Below are positions 1 through 5,930 of a stretch of DNA of 7,292 bases, piece after piece. Under the pieces are notes generated by a model. It did not search any database. It saw only the letters and a list, made by a program, of their open reading frames with translations, and was not told the DNA's origin. How positions within the stretch are numbered: position 1 is the stretch's first letter; every line of letters begins with the position of its first letter. The stretch comes from Desulfurobacterium sp. (GTDB taxonomy: Bacteria > Aquificota > Aquificia > Desulfurobacteriales > Desulfurobacteriaceae): the NCBI GenBank assembly GCA_026988135.1, contig JALSLT010000094.1:1-7292 (forward strand), written 5' to 3'. Made by a program: the position numbers and the translations under genes.

Positions 1-1
1 G

Positions 2-1210
2 ATGGAGTTTTTTAAAGTTAACGGTATAGATGTGGTTATCAATCCTGTTGATGACCTTGATATAACTTCTGTTGTTATATTTTCTGAGAACGGCAGTATA
101 ACCGATGAAAAAGGAAAGTCCGGAATTACATTTTTATCCTTAAGAGTGGGGCTTAAAAGAAGTAAAGCCAAAAGCTCTAAAGAGATAGCTTTTATAACTG
201 AGCCTTACGGCTCAACTATATCTCCAGATACCGGGAGAGATTTTTCCACAATCTCTTTTCAGACTGTATCAGAGGGGCTTTCTGTCTATTTTGATGTTCT
301 TTCAGAGCTTATATCAGAGCCTGCTTTTACCGATGAAGATTTTATGGTAGAAAAGGAAACGCTTCTTGCGTCCATAAAGGGAAGGCTTGAAAGCCCTTTC
401 TCCTACGGTTACGAGCATTTTCAACTTTTGACTTACAAAGGCACTCCGTATGAAAATATTCCTTACGGAACCCTTAATACCGTTGTTCCTATAACTAAAA
501 ATGATTTGGAAAATAGATACAGGGAGTTTTTCAATTCCGGCAGATTTACCGTGGCTATTTCAGGAAAAATTCCTAACGGTATTGAAAAACTTGTGGAAAA
601 ACTGCCGATTTTATCTAAAAAAGCCGGTTTTCCTGATTTTGAAGCTCCTGTTGTAGAGAGGGAGAGTTTTAACCTTTGCAGGAAAGGTTCGACTCAAACT
701 TTTATTATTAGAGGTTATGAAGCTCCTTCTGTGAAAAATTGGAAAGAGTATGTCGCTTTTAAACTTCTAAACACGATTGTAGGAGAAGGATTTAATTCTA
801 TTATGTTTAAGGAGTTAAGAGAGAAAATGGGACTTGCCTATTCAACAGGCTCCTTTTTTCCGTCTTCCGTTTTTACTGGAAGGTTTATTCTATATATAGG
901 TACGTCTCCGGAAAAAGAGGAAAAGTCTGTGACAGGTATGGATGAGATTGTTTCCAATCTCTCCTCCTTTATAACCCGGGAAGGGCTTGAGAGAGCTAAA
1001 AATTATATGGAAGGCACATATCTTATTGACCATGAAACACGGTTGCGTAAAGCCTGGTACTTAGGGTGGTGGAGTGTTTTAAAAGGGGAACCTGAATTTG
1101 ATATAAAATATTTGAAAGATTTAAAGGCTGTTTCCGTTCATGATGTGAACGAGATAGCTGAAAAGTTATCACAAAAACCTTATCATCAGGTAGTTGTTTG
1201 TGATGGATAA
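2..1210 (+). CDS. M16 family peptidase-like protein, non-catalytic (R/Y-motif) subunit
   Basis: This 402-residue protein has the two-domain layout and length of bacterial M16B zinc peptidases (pitrilysin/processing-peptidase family). The N-terminal domain should carry HxxEH. The aligned stretch here, about residues 41-51 (GITFLSLRVGL), has Phe44, Leu47 and Arg48 in place of His, Glu and His, so zinc cannot bind in the usual way. The C-terminal domain keeps the family's substrate-binding R/Y pair in ELREKMGLAYS (Arg273, Tyr280, seven apart). In heterodimeric M16B enzymes one subunit supplies HxxEH and the other the R/Y motif, so this looks like the R/Y subunit; its partner would be expected just upstream, outside the window. 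No clear signal peptide is seen from this start, so location is uncertain. The ATG lies at the window edge and an upstream in-frame start cannot be excluded. The last 8 bases overlap the next gene. Family call is firm; lack of catalysis is inferred. Confidence 0.85.
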   Translation: MEFFKVNGIDVVINPVDDLDITSVVIFSENGSITDEKGKSGITFLSLRVGLKRSKAKSSKEIAFITEPYGSTISPDTGRDFSTISFQTVSEGLSVYFDVLSELISEPAFTDEDFMVEKETLLASIKGRLESPFSYGYEHFQLLTYKGTPYENIPYGTLNTVVPITKNDLENRYREFFNSGRFTVAISGKIPNGIEKLVEKLPILSKKAGFPDFEAPVVERESFNLCRKGSTQTFIIRGYEAPSVKNWKEYVAFKLLNTIVGEGFNSIMFKELREKMGLAYSTGSFFPSSVFTGRFILYIGTSPEKEEKSVTGMDEIVSNLSSFITREGLERAKNYMEGTYLIDHETRLRKAWYLGWWSVLKGEPEFDIKYLKDLKAVSVHDVNEIAEKLSQKPYHQVVVCDG

Positions 1211-1694
1211 GGTTATAGTCGTTAGTGCGTGCCTTCTCGGTGTCGGTTGCAGGTATGACGGAAGAAAAAATCCGCATGAAGAAGTACTGTCTTTGAAAGA
1301 GCGGTTTTTCTTTCTTCCTGTTTGTCCTGAACAGCTTGGTGGGTTGCCGACTCCAAGGCCGCCTGCAAAAATTTACGGTGGTGATGGTTTTGATATTATT
1401 GAAGGAGATGGGAAAGTTTTGACTGTTGAAGACAAGATAGATGTTACATCCTGTTTTTTAAAAGGTGCTATTGAGAGTGTAAAGATAGCTGATATTTATA
1501 AAGAAAAAATTATTTGTGCAATTTTTAAGGAAAAAAGTCCTTCATGCGGGGTGAAAACTATATATAATTTTAATTCAGATACGTTAAAAAACGGAAAAGG
1601 TGTGGCAACGGCATTGTTTATTAGGAACGGATATGAAGTTATAAGTTCCGAGGAGTTTAAAAATATAAAAAAACTTAAAAAGGAGTTTAGATGA
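1203..1694 (+). CDS. DUF523 family protein, TudS-like cysteine/Fe-S protein
   Basis: This 163-residue protein matches the DUF523 family over its whole length. Signatures are VSACLLGVGCRYDG (residues 7-20), PVCPEQLGGLPTPRPP (39-54) and KEKSPSCG (109-116). Cys10, Cys41 and Cys115 lie in these conserved blocks; Cys16 is also in the first. A characterised member, thiouracil desulfidase TudS, uses three cysteines to hold a [4Fe-4S] cluster that removes sulfur from thiouracil, so an Fe-S desulfurase role is plausible, but the substrate here is unknown. I chose ATG 1203 because family members start a few residues before SACLLG. In-frame GTG 1200 and TTG 1194 are alternatives and the ribosome site is weak (AGG at 1188-1190). 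Translation is probably coupled to the M16 gene, which it overlaps by 8 bases; its TGA overlaps the next ATG. Confidence 0.85.
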   Translation: MDKVIVVSACLLGVGCRYDGRKNPHEEVLSLKERFFFLPVCPEQLGGLPTPRPPAKIYGGDGFDIIEGDGKVLTVEDKIDVTSCFLKGAIESVKIADIYKEKIICAIFKEKSPSCGVKTIYNFNSDTLKNGKGVATALFIRNGYEVISSEEFKNIKKLKKEFR

Positions 1695-2764
1695 GTAGAT
1701 TGCCTGAACTTGTTATAGCTAATTTGAAACCGAAATATCCCGTTATTCAGGGGGGGATGGGAGCAAAAGTTTCCCTTCATAAGCTTACAGCTGCCGTTGC
1801 AAATGCCGGTGGAATGGGTGTTATTTCTGCCGTTTTGCTTCAGGAAAAAGACAGAAAAAAGGAACCGAAAAAAACCTGTAAAAGAAAAGACCTTGAGTCT
1901 CTCAAAATGAAACCTTACCTTTATGCGACAGAGCTTGCCGAGGAGATAAAAAAGGCAAAGGAGCTTGCTCCTAATGGCATTATTGGAGTAAATATAATGT
2001 ATGCTCTTACCCATTTTTATGAACTTCTCCTTACAGCGATAGACGCCGGAGCGGATTTTATTATTCAAGGTGCCGGCTTTGGAAAAGATGTTTTTAAGAT
2101 ATGTAAAACGTTTGATGTGCCGCTTATAGAGATTGTTTCAACACCGAAAGGGGCTGTTCTTTCCGAGAGGCTTGGAGCTTCTGCGGTAATAGTTGAAAGT
2201 GTTGAAGCCGGTGGTCATCTGGGAACCGATGAGTCTTTGACAGATGTTCTCCCGGGTATTGTAAAAGCTGTTAAAAAAATTCCTGTCATTGCAGCCGGCG
2301 GTATTTTTGACGGTAAAGATATGGCAAAAGCTTTTGAGATGGGAGCAAAAGGAGTTCAAATAGCAACAAGGTTCATTGCAACCTATGAGTGTGATGCTGA
2401 CCAAAAATTTAAAGATTATATAATTCAAGCGAAACCGGAAGACTCTATTTTCATAAAAAGTCCTGTTGGGATGCCGGCTCATGCTGTAAGAAATCCTTTT
2501 ACGGACAGGCTTGAAAAAGAGGGTAAAATTCCTCATACCTGTGATTATAACTGTTTAAAAACTTGTGCTAAGGCCGATTCTATCTACTGTATTGCCGATG
2601 CCCTTTTTGCTTCTGCTGCGGGTGATGTCGAAGGCGGGCTTGTGTTTTCAGGTAGTAATGTAGGAAAAATTAACAGGATGTATCATGTAAAAGAACTTAT
2701 TGAAGAGCTTGTAGTCGAGTGTGAAAAGGAGCTTGAGAAAAAAAATCTTAACTTGGGGGAATAA
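1691..2764 (+). CDS. Nitronate monooxygenase / 2-nitropropane dioxygenase family FMN enzyme
   Basis: A 357-residue TIM-barrel flavoenzyme of the nitronate monooxygenase family, which oxidises alkyl nitronates using FMN and O2 and also includes FabK-type enoyl reductases. The N-terminal IQGGMGAKVS (19-28) is the usual first-strand FMN motif. ESVEAGGHLG (169-178) contains the conserved GGH with His176, the likely catalytic base. PVIAAGGIFDG (198-208) and GAKGVQIATRFIAT (218-231) form the phosphate-binding part of the barrel. A cysteine cluster, Cys284-x3-Cys288-x3-Cys292-x7-Cys300, lies near the C terminus, followed by a conserved-looking GLVFSGSNVGKI segment. The start is well supported: AGGAG at 1681-1685, five bases before an ATG that overlaps the preceding stop (ATGA). 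The family is clear. The real substrate in an anaerobe or microaerophile is uncertain, and detoxification is only one possibility. Confidence 0.88.
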   Translation: MSRLPELVIANLKPKYPVIQGGMGAKVSLHKLTAAVANAGGMGVISAVLLQEKDRKKEPKKTCKRKDLESLKMKPYLYATELAEEIKKAKELAPNGIIGVNIMYALTHFYELLLTAIDAGADFIIQGAGFGKDVFKICKTFDVPLIEIVSTPKGAVLSERLGASAVIVESVEAGGHLGTDESLTDVLPGIVKAVKKIPVIAAGGIFDGKDMAKAFEMGAKGVQIATRFIATYECDADQKFKDYIIQAKPEDSIFIKSPVGMPAHAVRNPFTDRLEKEGKIPHTCDYNCLKTCAKADSIYCIADALFASAAGDVEGGLVFSGSNVGKINRMYHVKELIEELVVECEKELEKKNLNLGE

Positions 2765-2766
2765 AG

Positions 2767-3585
2767 ATGAAAAAGTTGGTTTTTGCATTTATGCCTTTAC
2801 TTTTTGTTGGATGTGCAGCTACGCAGCCTTCTGCTGTTAATACGTCGCCACAGGCTGGAGTTGATAGATATAAAGAGATTGAAGAAAGATTGTCAGCTGT
2901 TGAAACCAAACTTTCCCAGGTGGAAGCTAAAACCATTGAAAATAGTGCAAAAATTAAGACTCTTAATGAAAGAGCCGCAAGAGTGGAAGATAGACTTGTT
3001 TCGGATGAGAAAGACCTTTACGAGCTGAAAAAGAGCACTGAAAAAATTGAAAAAATTATTGATGGACTTACGGTTTCTATAAATGCTACGGCTGTGCAGT
3101 CGCAAATGGGACAAACAGGACAGGGGAATACTCATGAACTTCCGGTTGAACAACCGTCCTACGAAGTCCAAACTCCCGAAGTTGTGAATGTCTCTGATGA
3201 AGATATTTATAAAAAAGCGTTTAATGCTATGGAAGCGGGTGAACTTGATACCGCTAAAATTCTTTTTGAAACTCTTGTTAAAAAATATCCCGATAGTCCG
3301 CTTGTTGACAATTCCCTCTATTGGATGGGAGAGATATTCTATTCTCACGGAGATTATGCAACTGCACTGAATTACTTTAAAAAAGTTGTTGATAACTATT
3401 CAGGTTACTATCCATCTTCAAAAGGGAATAAAGTTCCGGCGGCACTTCTGAAAGAATCCTTATGCTATAAGGGGCTTGGTGATGTGGCAAAAGCGCAAGA
3501 GTTGCTTAAAACTCTCATAAGAAAATATCCTTCAACAAACGAAGCAGGTATAGCAAAGGTTAAACTTATGGAGCTTGGTGATTGA
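2767..3585 (+). CDS. ybgF: YbgF/CpoB-like lipoprotein: coiled coil plus C-terminal TPR
   Basis: The 272-residue product begins with a lipoprotein signal: MKK, a hydrophobic stretch, then the lipobox FVGC with acylated Cys16. Ala at +2 favours outer-membrane sorting. Residues about 32-105 are a heptad-rich coiled coil (many Glu/Lys/Leu), then a Gln/Pro linker (110-140), then TPR-like helices from about 145 to 270, including AFNAMEAGELDTAKILFETL and two KYP-type repeat ends at 173-175 and 253-255. This order (coiled coil, linker, TPR) and length are those of YbgF/CpoB, a periplasmic partner of the Tol-Pal system and cell-wall synthases in proteobacteria. E. coli CpoB is not lipidated, so this one is membrane-tethered. 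No tol or pal gene is visible nearby, so the role is inferred. GGGGGA at 2755-2760, six bases before ATG, sets the start; only two bases separate it from the previous stop. Confidence 0.8.
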   Translation: MKKLVFAFMPLLFVGCAATQPSAVNTSPQAGVDRYKEIEERLSAVETKLSQVEAKTIENSAKIKTLNERAARVEDRLVSDEKDLYELKKSTEKIEKIIDGLTVSINATAVQSQMGQTGQGNTHELPVEQPSYEVQTPEVVNVSDEDIYKKAFNAMEAGELDTAKILFETLVKKYPDSPLVDNSLYWMGEIFYSHGDYATALNYFKKVVDNYSGYYPSSKGNKVPAALLKESLCYKGLGDVAKAQELLKTLIRKYPSTNEAGIAKVKLMELGD

Positions 3586-3586
3586 T

Positions 3587-3976
3587 ATGGATGATAAATC
3601 TTTAAGGGTAAAATCTCTTGCCTATAGGGGGCTTGATCTCTGGCTTAACCTTGAGCTTTCAAAATTTAGGCCGGATAATCAGTACGAGCATGTAAACAAT
3701 ATTCTTGCTCAACGCTTTAGGTTGGATGAGCCCAATTCTCTTCTTAAAATTCTCGGGCTTCTTGAAATGGCACTTATAGAAGAAGCTTTAAATAGAAGAA
3801 ACTATTTCAGTGAAGAGGAAAGAGAGCAGGTTATAAAAGAGGTAGTTGAACAGCTTGCAAATGATTTCCCCGCAGTAGTTGTCGAGATAGAAAAGATGGC
3901 TGACGGGATAAATGGTAAAATTCTCCAGTTAAAGGGATTAGCTTCAAAGTATGGGAAAGAGAAGGAGGAGAATTGA
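3587..3976 (+). CDS. Conserved-looking helical protein of unknown function
   Basis: I do not recognise this protein. From ATG 3587 it has 129 residues, is rich in Leu, Glu and Lys, has no signal peptide or membrane segment, and contains no cysteine or obvious catalytic motif. Long predicted helices dominate (for example DEPNSLLKILGLLEMALIEE and FSEEEREQVIKEVVEQL). It ends in a charged KYGKEKEEN tail. It is certainly placed like a real gene: one base after the ybgF-like stop, and with its TGA sharing one base with the ino1 ATG. Start choice is uncertain. ATG 3587 has GGTGA at 3577-3581 five bases upstream; GTG 3578 and TTG 3575 are in frame and would overlap the previous gene. Its position between an envelope lipoprotein and inositol synthesis gives no firm functional hint. 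Confidence 0.7.
   Translation: MDDKSLRVKSLAYRGLDLWLNLELSKFRPDNQYEHVNNILAQRFRLDEPNSLLKILGLLEMALIEEALNRRNYFSEEEREQVIKEVVEQLANDFPAVVVEIEKMADGINGKILQLKGLASKYGKEKEEN
3963..3968 (+). promoter_or_regulatory. Strong ribosome binding site for ino1
   Basis: AGGAGG, part of a longer AAGGAGGAG run, sits inside the end of the upstream coding region seven bases before ATG 3976. It fixes the ino1 start at 3976 instead of the in-frame TTG at 3973, and is the strongest such site in the left operon. Confidence 0.75.
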
Positions 3977-5073
3977 TGTCTGGAAAGATAAAGGTTGCAA
4001 TAATAGGCGTTGGTAATTGTGCAAGCTCTCTTGTTCAAGGGATTTATTACTATAAAGATAAATCTCCGGATGACTTTTCCGGGTTGATGCACTTTGATGT
4101 TGGTGGTTATGAGCCGTGGGATTTAGAGATAGTAGCTGCTTTTGATATTGATAAAAGAAAAGTAGGGAAGGATGTAGGTAAGGCAATCTTTGAAAAGCCT
4201 AATTGCACTACTGTTTTCTGTCCCGATGTTCCTGAGATGGGTGTTGAAGTTCAGATGGGACCTGTCCTTGACGGTTTTGCAGAACACATGAACGATTACC
4301 CGGAAGACCAAAGATTTGTTGTTGCTGATAAAGAGCCTGTTGATGTTGCAAAGGTTTTAAAGGAGTCCGGGGCAGAGGTTATAATAAACTACCTTCCTGT
4401 AGGGTCTGAAGAGGCTACAAGGTTTTACGCCCAGTGCGCTCTTGATGCAGGATGTGCCTTTGTTAACTGTATTCCCGTATTTATAGCATCAGACAGCGAA
4501 TGGGCAAAGAAGTTTGAAGAAAAGGGACTTCCCATAGTTGGAGATGATATAAAATCCCAGGTGGGAGCAACTATCACCCATAGAGTTCTTGCAACTCTTA
4601 TGTCTGATAGGGGAGTTGCCATAGATAGAACATACCAGCTTAACTTTGGTGGAAACACCGACTTTCTCAATATGTTAGAAAGGAAAAGGCTTAAAACAAA
4701 GAAAGTCTCTAAAACAGAAGCTGTTCGCTCTTTAATTCCTTATCCTATTGCCAATGATAATATTCACATCGGACCAAGTGATTATGTTCCTTGGCTTAAA
4801 GATAATAAGGTAGCTCATGTGAGACTTGAGGGAAGACTTTTTGGTGATGTTCCGATGTATATAGAGCTAAAGCTGTCTGTGGAAGATTCTCCAAACAGTG
4901 CCGGTTCAGCTATTGATGCTATAAGATGTGCAAAGCTGGGTCTTGATAGAAAAATTGGCGGACCACTTTACTCAATTTCATCCTATACAATGAAACATCC
5001 GCCTATTCAGTATCCAGACTGGAAAGCAAAAGAGCTTGTTGAAGGGTTTATTAAGGGGGAAGTTGAGAGGTAG
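3976..5073 (+). CDS. ino1: Inositol-3-phosphate synthase (myo-inositol-1-phosphate synthase)
   Basis: The 365-residue protein is the short Ino1 type found in archaea, actinobacteria and some thermophilic bacteria. It converts glucose 6-phosphate to 1L-myo-inositol 1-phosphate with bound NAD. Visible signatures are the Rossmann motif GVGNCASS (11-18), VIINYLPVGSEEAT (135-148), GDDIKSQVGATITHRVL (189-205, with conserved active-site Lys193), NFGGNTDFLNM (223-233), and the downstream lysine-rich stretch 236-246 that supplies further catalytic lysines. SVEDSPNSAGSAIDAIRCAKLG (301-322) is the conserved C-terminal lid region. The product feeds inositol phospholipids or compatible solutes such as di-myo-inositol phosphate; no downstream inositol enzyme is in the window, so the end product is unknown. 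It is the last gene of the left operon, overlaps the previous stop by one base, and 13 of its 14 Arg codons are AGA/AGG. Confidence 0.93.
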   Translation: MSGKIKVAIIGVGNCASSLVQGIYYYKDKSPDDFSGLMHFDVGGYEPWDLEIVAAFDIDKRKVGKDVGKAIFEKPNCTTVFCPDVPEMGVEVQMGPVLDGFAEHMNDYPEDQRFVVADKEPVDVAKVLKESGAEVIINYLPVGSEEATRFYAQCALDAGCAFVNCIPVFIASDSEWAKKFEEKGLPIVGDDIKSQVGATITHRVLATLMSDRGVAIDRTYQLNFGGNTDFLNMLERKRLKTKKVSKTEAVRSLIPYPIANDNIHIGPSDYVPWLKDNKVAHVRLEGRLFGDVPMYIELKLSVEDSPNSAGSAIDAIRCAKLGLDRKIGGPLYSISSYTMKHPPIQYPDWKAKELVEGFIKGEVER

Positions 5074-5089
5074 AAAATTACTTATATAC

Positions 5090-5119
5090 CTGGAGGATAT
5101 GCAAATGTATATCCTCCAG
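5090..5119 (+). terminator. Strong hairpin after ino1 (possible terminator or leader structure)
   Basis: Arms 5090-5100 and 5109-5119 are perfect 11-base complements. A G-U pair (5101/5108) and a C-G pair (5102/5107) extend the stem to 13 pairs closed by the loop AAAT. It begins 17 bases after the ino1 stop, as expected for a terminator. The downstream bases (ATTCTTAAAG) are only weakly U-rich, so it may be a poor intrinsic terminator, a 3'-end stabiliser, or a control element. The left arm contains GGAGG and the right arm CCTCC, so the stem would also hide a ribosome binding site. Confidence 0.6.
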
Positions 5120-5155
5120 ATTCTTAAAGTATATGTGAACCATCTTCGCATATAA
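5105..5155 (+). other. Possible 16-codon mini-ORF (leader peptide) beginning inside the hairpin
   Basis: GGAGG at 5092-5096 lies eight bases before ATG 5105, which opens a 16-codon frame ending at TAA 5153-5155 (MYILQILKVYVNHLRI). An in-frame ATG at 5099 is too close to the site. The frame stops 37 bases before the methyltransferase start. The Shine-Dalgarno match is good, but both it and the start codon are within the stem-loop. It may be coincidence in a terminator stem; coding evidence is otherwise absent. Confidence 0.25.
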
Positions 5156-5179
5156 CTGAGTTAGGCGAAATATAACTGA
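5150..5179 (+). repeat. Two 10-bp direct repeats, 20-bp period
   Basis: ATATAACTGA occurs at 5150-5159 and again at 5170-5179, exactly 20 bases apart, just upstream of the methyltransferase. TTCGC (5145-5149) precedes the first copy and its complement GCGAA (5165-5169) precedes the second. The two-turn spacing would suit paired protein binding on one face of the helix, for example a regulator or recombinase, but no binding protein is known. Confidence 0.6.
5156..5173 (+). repeat. Left arm of inverted repeat flanking the methyltransferase gene
   Basis: This 18-base arm reads CTG-AG-TTAGGCGAA-A-TAT. It matches the reverse complement of 5888-5905 at 15 of 18 positions, with a perfect 9-base core (TTAGGCGAA, 5161-5169). 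It includes GTTAGGC (5160-5166), which fits the integron core-site consensus GTTRRRY. Confidence 0.6.
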
Positions 5180-5192
5180 CAGGGAAAGGAAT

Positions 5193-5876
5193 ATGGGAAT
5201 AAATTATAGAGATATCGTGCCCTGGGGCCGGTCTTTCGACGAGTATGTCAAGATGTTCTCTCTGAAGCCTGACGATCTAAATCTAAAGATATTAGATTGT
5301 GGTGGTGGCCCTTCCAGTTTTAATGCCGAAATGACCAGGCGCGGAAAGTATGTAAAATCAATCGATCCAATCTATAACTTATCAGCTGATGATATCAAGA
5401 AAAGGATAGATGCAACATATGATGATGTCATAAATCAAACCCGAGCAAATGCCGACAAATTTATTTGGCAACATATATCATCTGTTGAAGAATTAGGGCA
5501 CGTACGTATGGCTGCAATGCAACAATTTTTAGATGATTACGAGCAGGGAAAGAAGGAAGGACGCTATATATATGCTGAGTTGCCATCACTACCATTTACT
5601 GATAAAGAGTTCGATATAGCTCTAAGCTCCCATTTTCTTTTCCTCTATAGCTCAAATCTTTCTTTGGATTTTCACCGAAAAGCGATAATTGAGATGGTTC
5701 GTGTTGCAAGAGAAATCCGTATATTCCCGTTGGTTGATGTTAATGGTGTTTCGTCTCCATATGTTGAGTATATTAAAAATGAACTGGCGAAAAAGGAATA
5801 TAGAGCAGCAATTGAAAAAGTTGATTATGAATTCCAAAAAGGTGGGAACGAGATGTTAAGAATTCTCGTTAAATGA
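5193..5876 (+). CDS. SAM-dependent methyltransferase (class I), substrate unknown; probably horizontally acquired
   Basis: The 227-residue protein has a class I methyltransferase fold signature. LKILDCGGGPSSFNAEM (31-47) is the glycine-rich SAM loop. SIDPIY (56-61) carries the acidic residue after strand 2 (Asp58). LPFTDKEFDIALSSHFLFLY (133-152) is the motif IV region with FD and SHFLF. REIRIFPL (173-180) and the KGGNEML tail (217-222) resemble a family of roughly 230-residue stand-alone methyltransferases that I know from scattered bacteria; no substrate is known to me. AGGGA at 5181-5185, seven bases upstream, supports this ATG. Arg codon use differs from the neighbours: 8 of 14 are CGN against 1 of 14 in adjacent ino1. 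The gene is enclosed by an inverted repeat (5156-5173 and 5888-5905), which together suggests acquisition as a one-gene cassette. Confidence 0.82.
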   Translation: MGINYRDIVPWGRSFDEYVKMFSLKPDDLNLKILDCGGGPSSFNAEMTRRGKYVKSIDPIYNLSADDIKKRIDATYDDVINQTRANADKFIWQHISSVEELGHVRMAAMQQFLDDYEQGKKEGRYIYAELPSLPFTDKEFDIALSSHFLFLYSSNLSLDFHRKAIIEMVRVAREIRIFPLVDVNGVSSPYVEYIKNELAKKEYRAAIEKVDYEFQKGGNEMLRILVK

Positions 5877-5887
5877 TTACGGTAGCA

Positions 5888-5905
5888 ATACTTCGCCTAA
5901 TACAG
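5888..5905 (-). repeat. Right arm of inverted repeat flanking the methyltransferase gene
   Basis: Read on the minus strand this is CTG-TA-TTAGGCGAA-G-TAT, matching the left arm at 15 of 18 bases. It begins 12 bases after the methyltransferase stop. On the plus strand its core continues as GCCTAAT (5895-5901), one base off the integron inverse-core consensus RYYYAAC. Confidence 0.6.
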
Positions 5906-5917
5906 CATAAAATGTTC

Positions 5918-5930
5918 GTGCCTACGGCAC
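5918..5930 (+). terminator. Small GC-rich hairpin downstream of the methyltransferase
   Basis: GTGCC (5918-5922) and GGCAC (5926-5930) pair around the loop TAC and are followed by TTT. It lies 42 bases after the methyltransferase stop. Five pairs and three Ts make a weak terminator at best; it may be the apex of a larger repeat fold. Confidence 0.3.

Noticed and set aside
1496..2068. 190-codon minus-strand frame
   Set aside because: It is antisense to DUF523 and the nitronate monooxygenase gene, both with clear family signatures, and its product (Phe/Cys/Asn-rich, low-complexity) looks like a shadow translation.
2138..2536. 132-codon minus-strand frame inside the nitronate monooxygenase gene
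   Set aside because: Fully antisense to conserved FMN-binding motifs; no ribosome site or recognisable domain.
2893..3348. 151-codon minus-strand frame
   Set aside because: Antisense to the coiled-coil and TPR region of the YbgF-like gene; its composition mirrors the repeated GAA/AAA codons of that gene.
3575..3586. TTG 3575 or GTG 3578 as start of the small helical protein
   Set aside because: Both overlap the upstream stop and have poorer or too-close ribosome sites; ATG 3587 with GGTGA five bases upstream is the simpler choice, though GTG 3578 is not excluded.
5193..5876. Methyltransferase as part of a restriction-modification or defence system
   Set aside because: No DNA-methyltransferase motif (DPPY/NPPY or PCQ), no target-recognition domain and no nuclease gene nearby.
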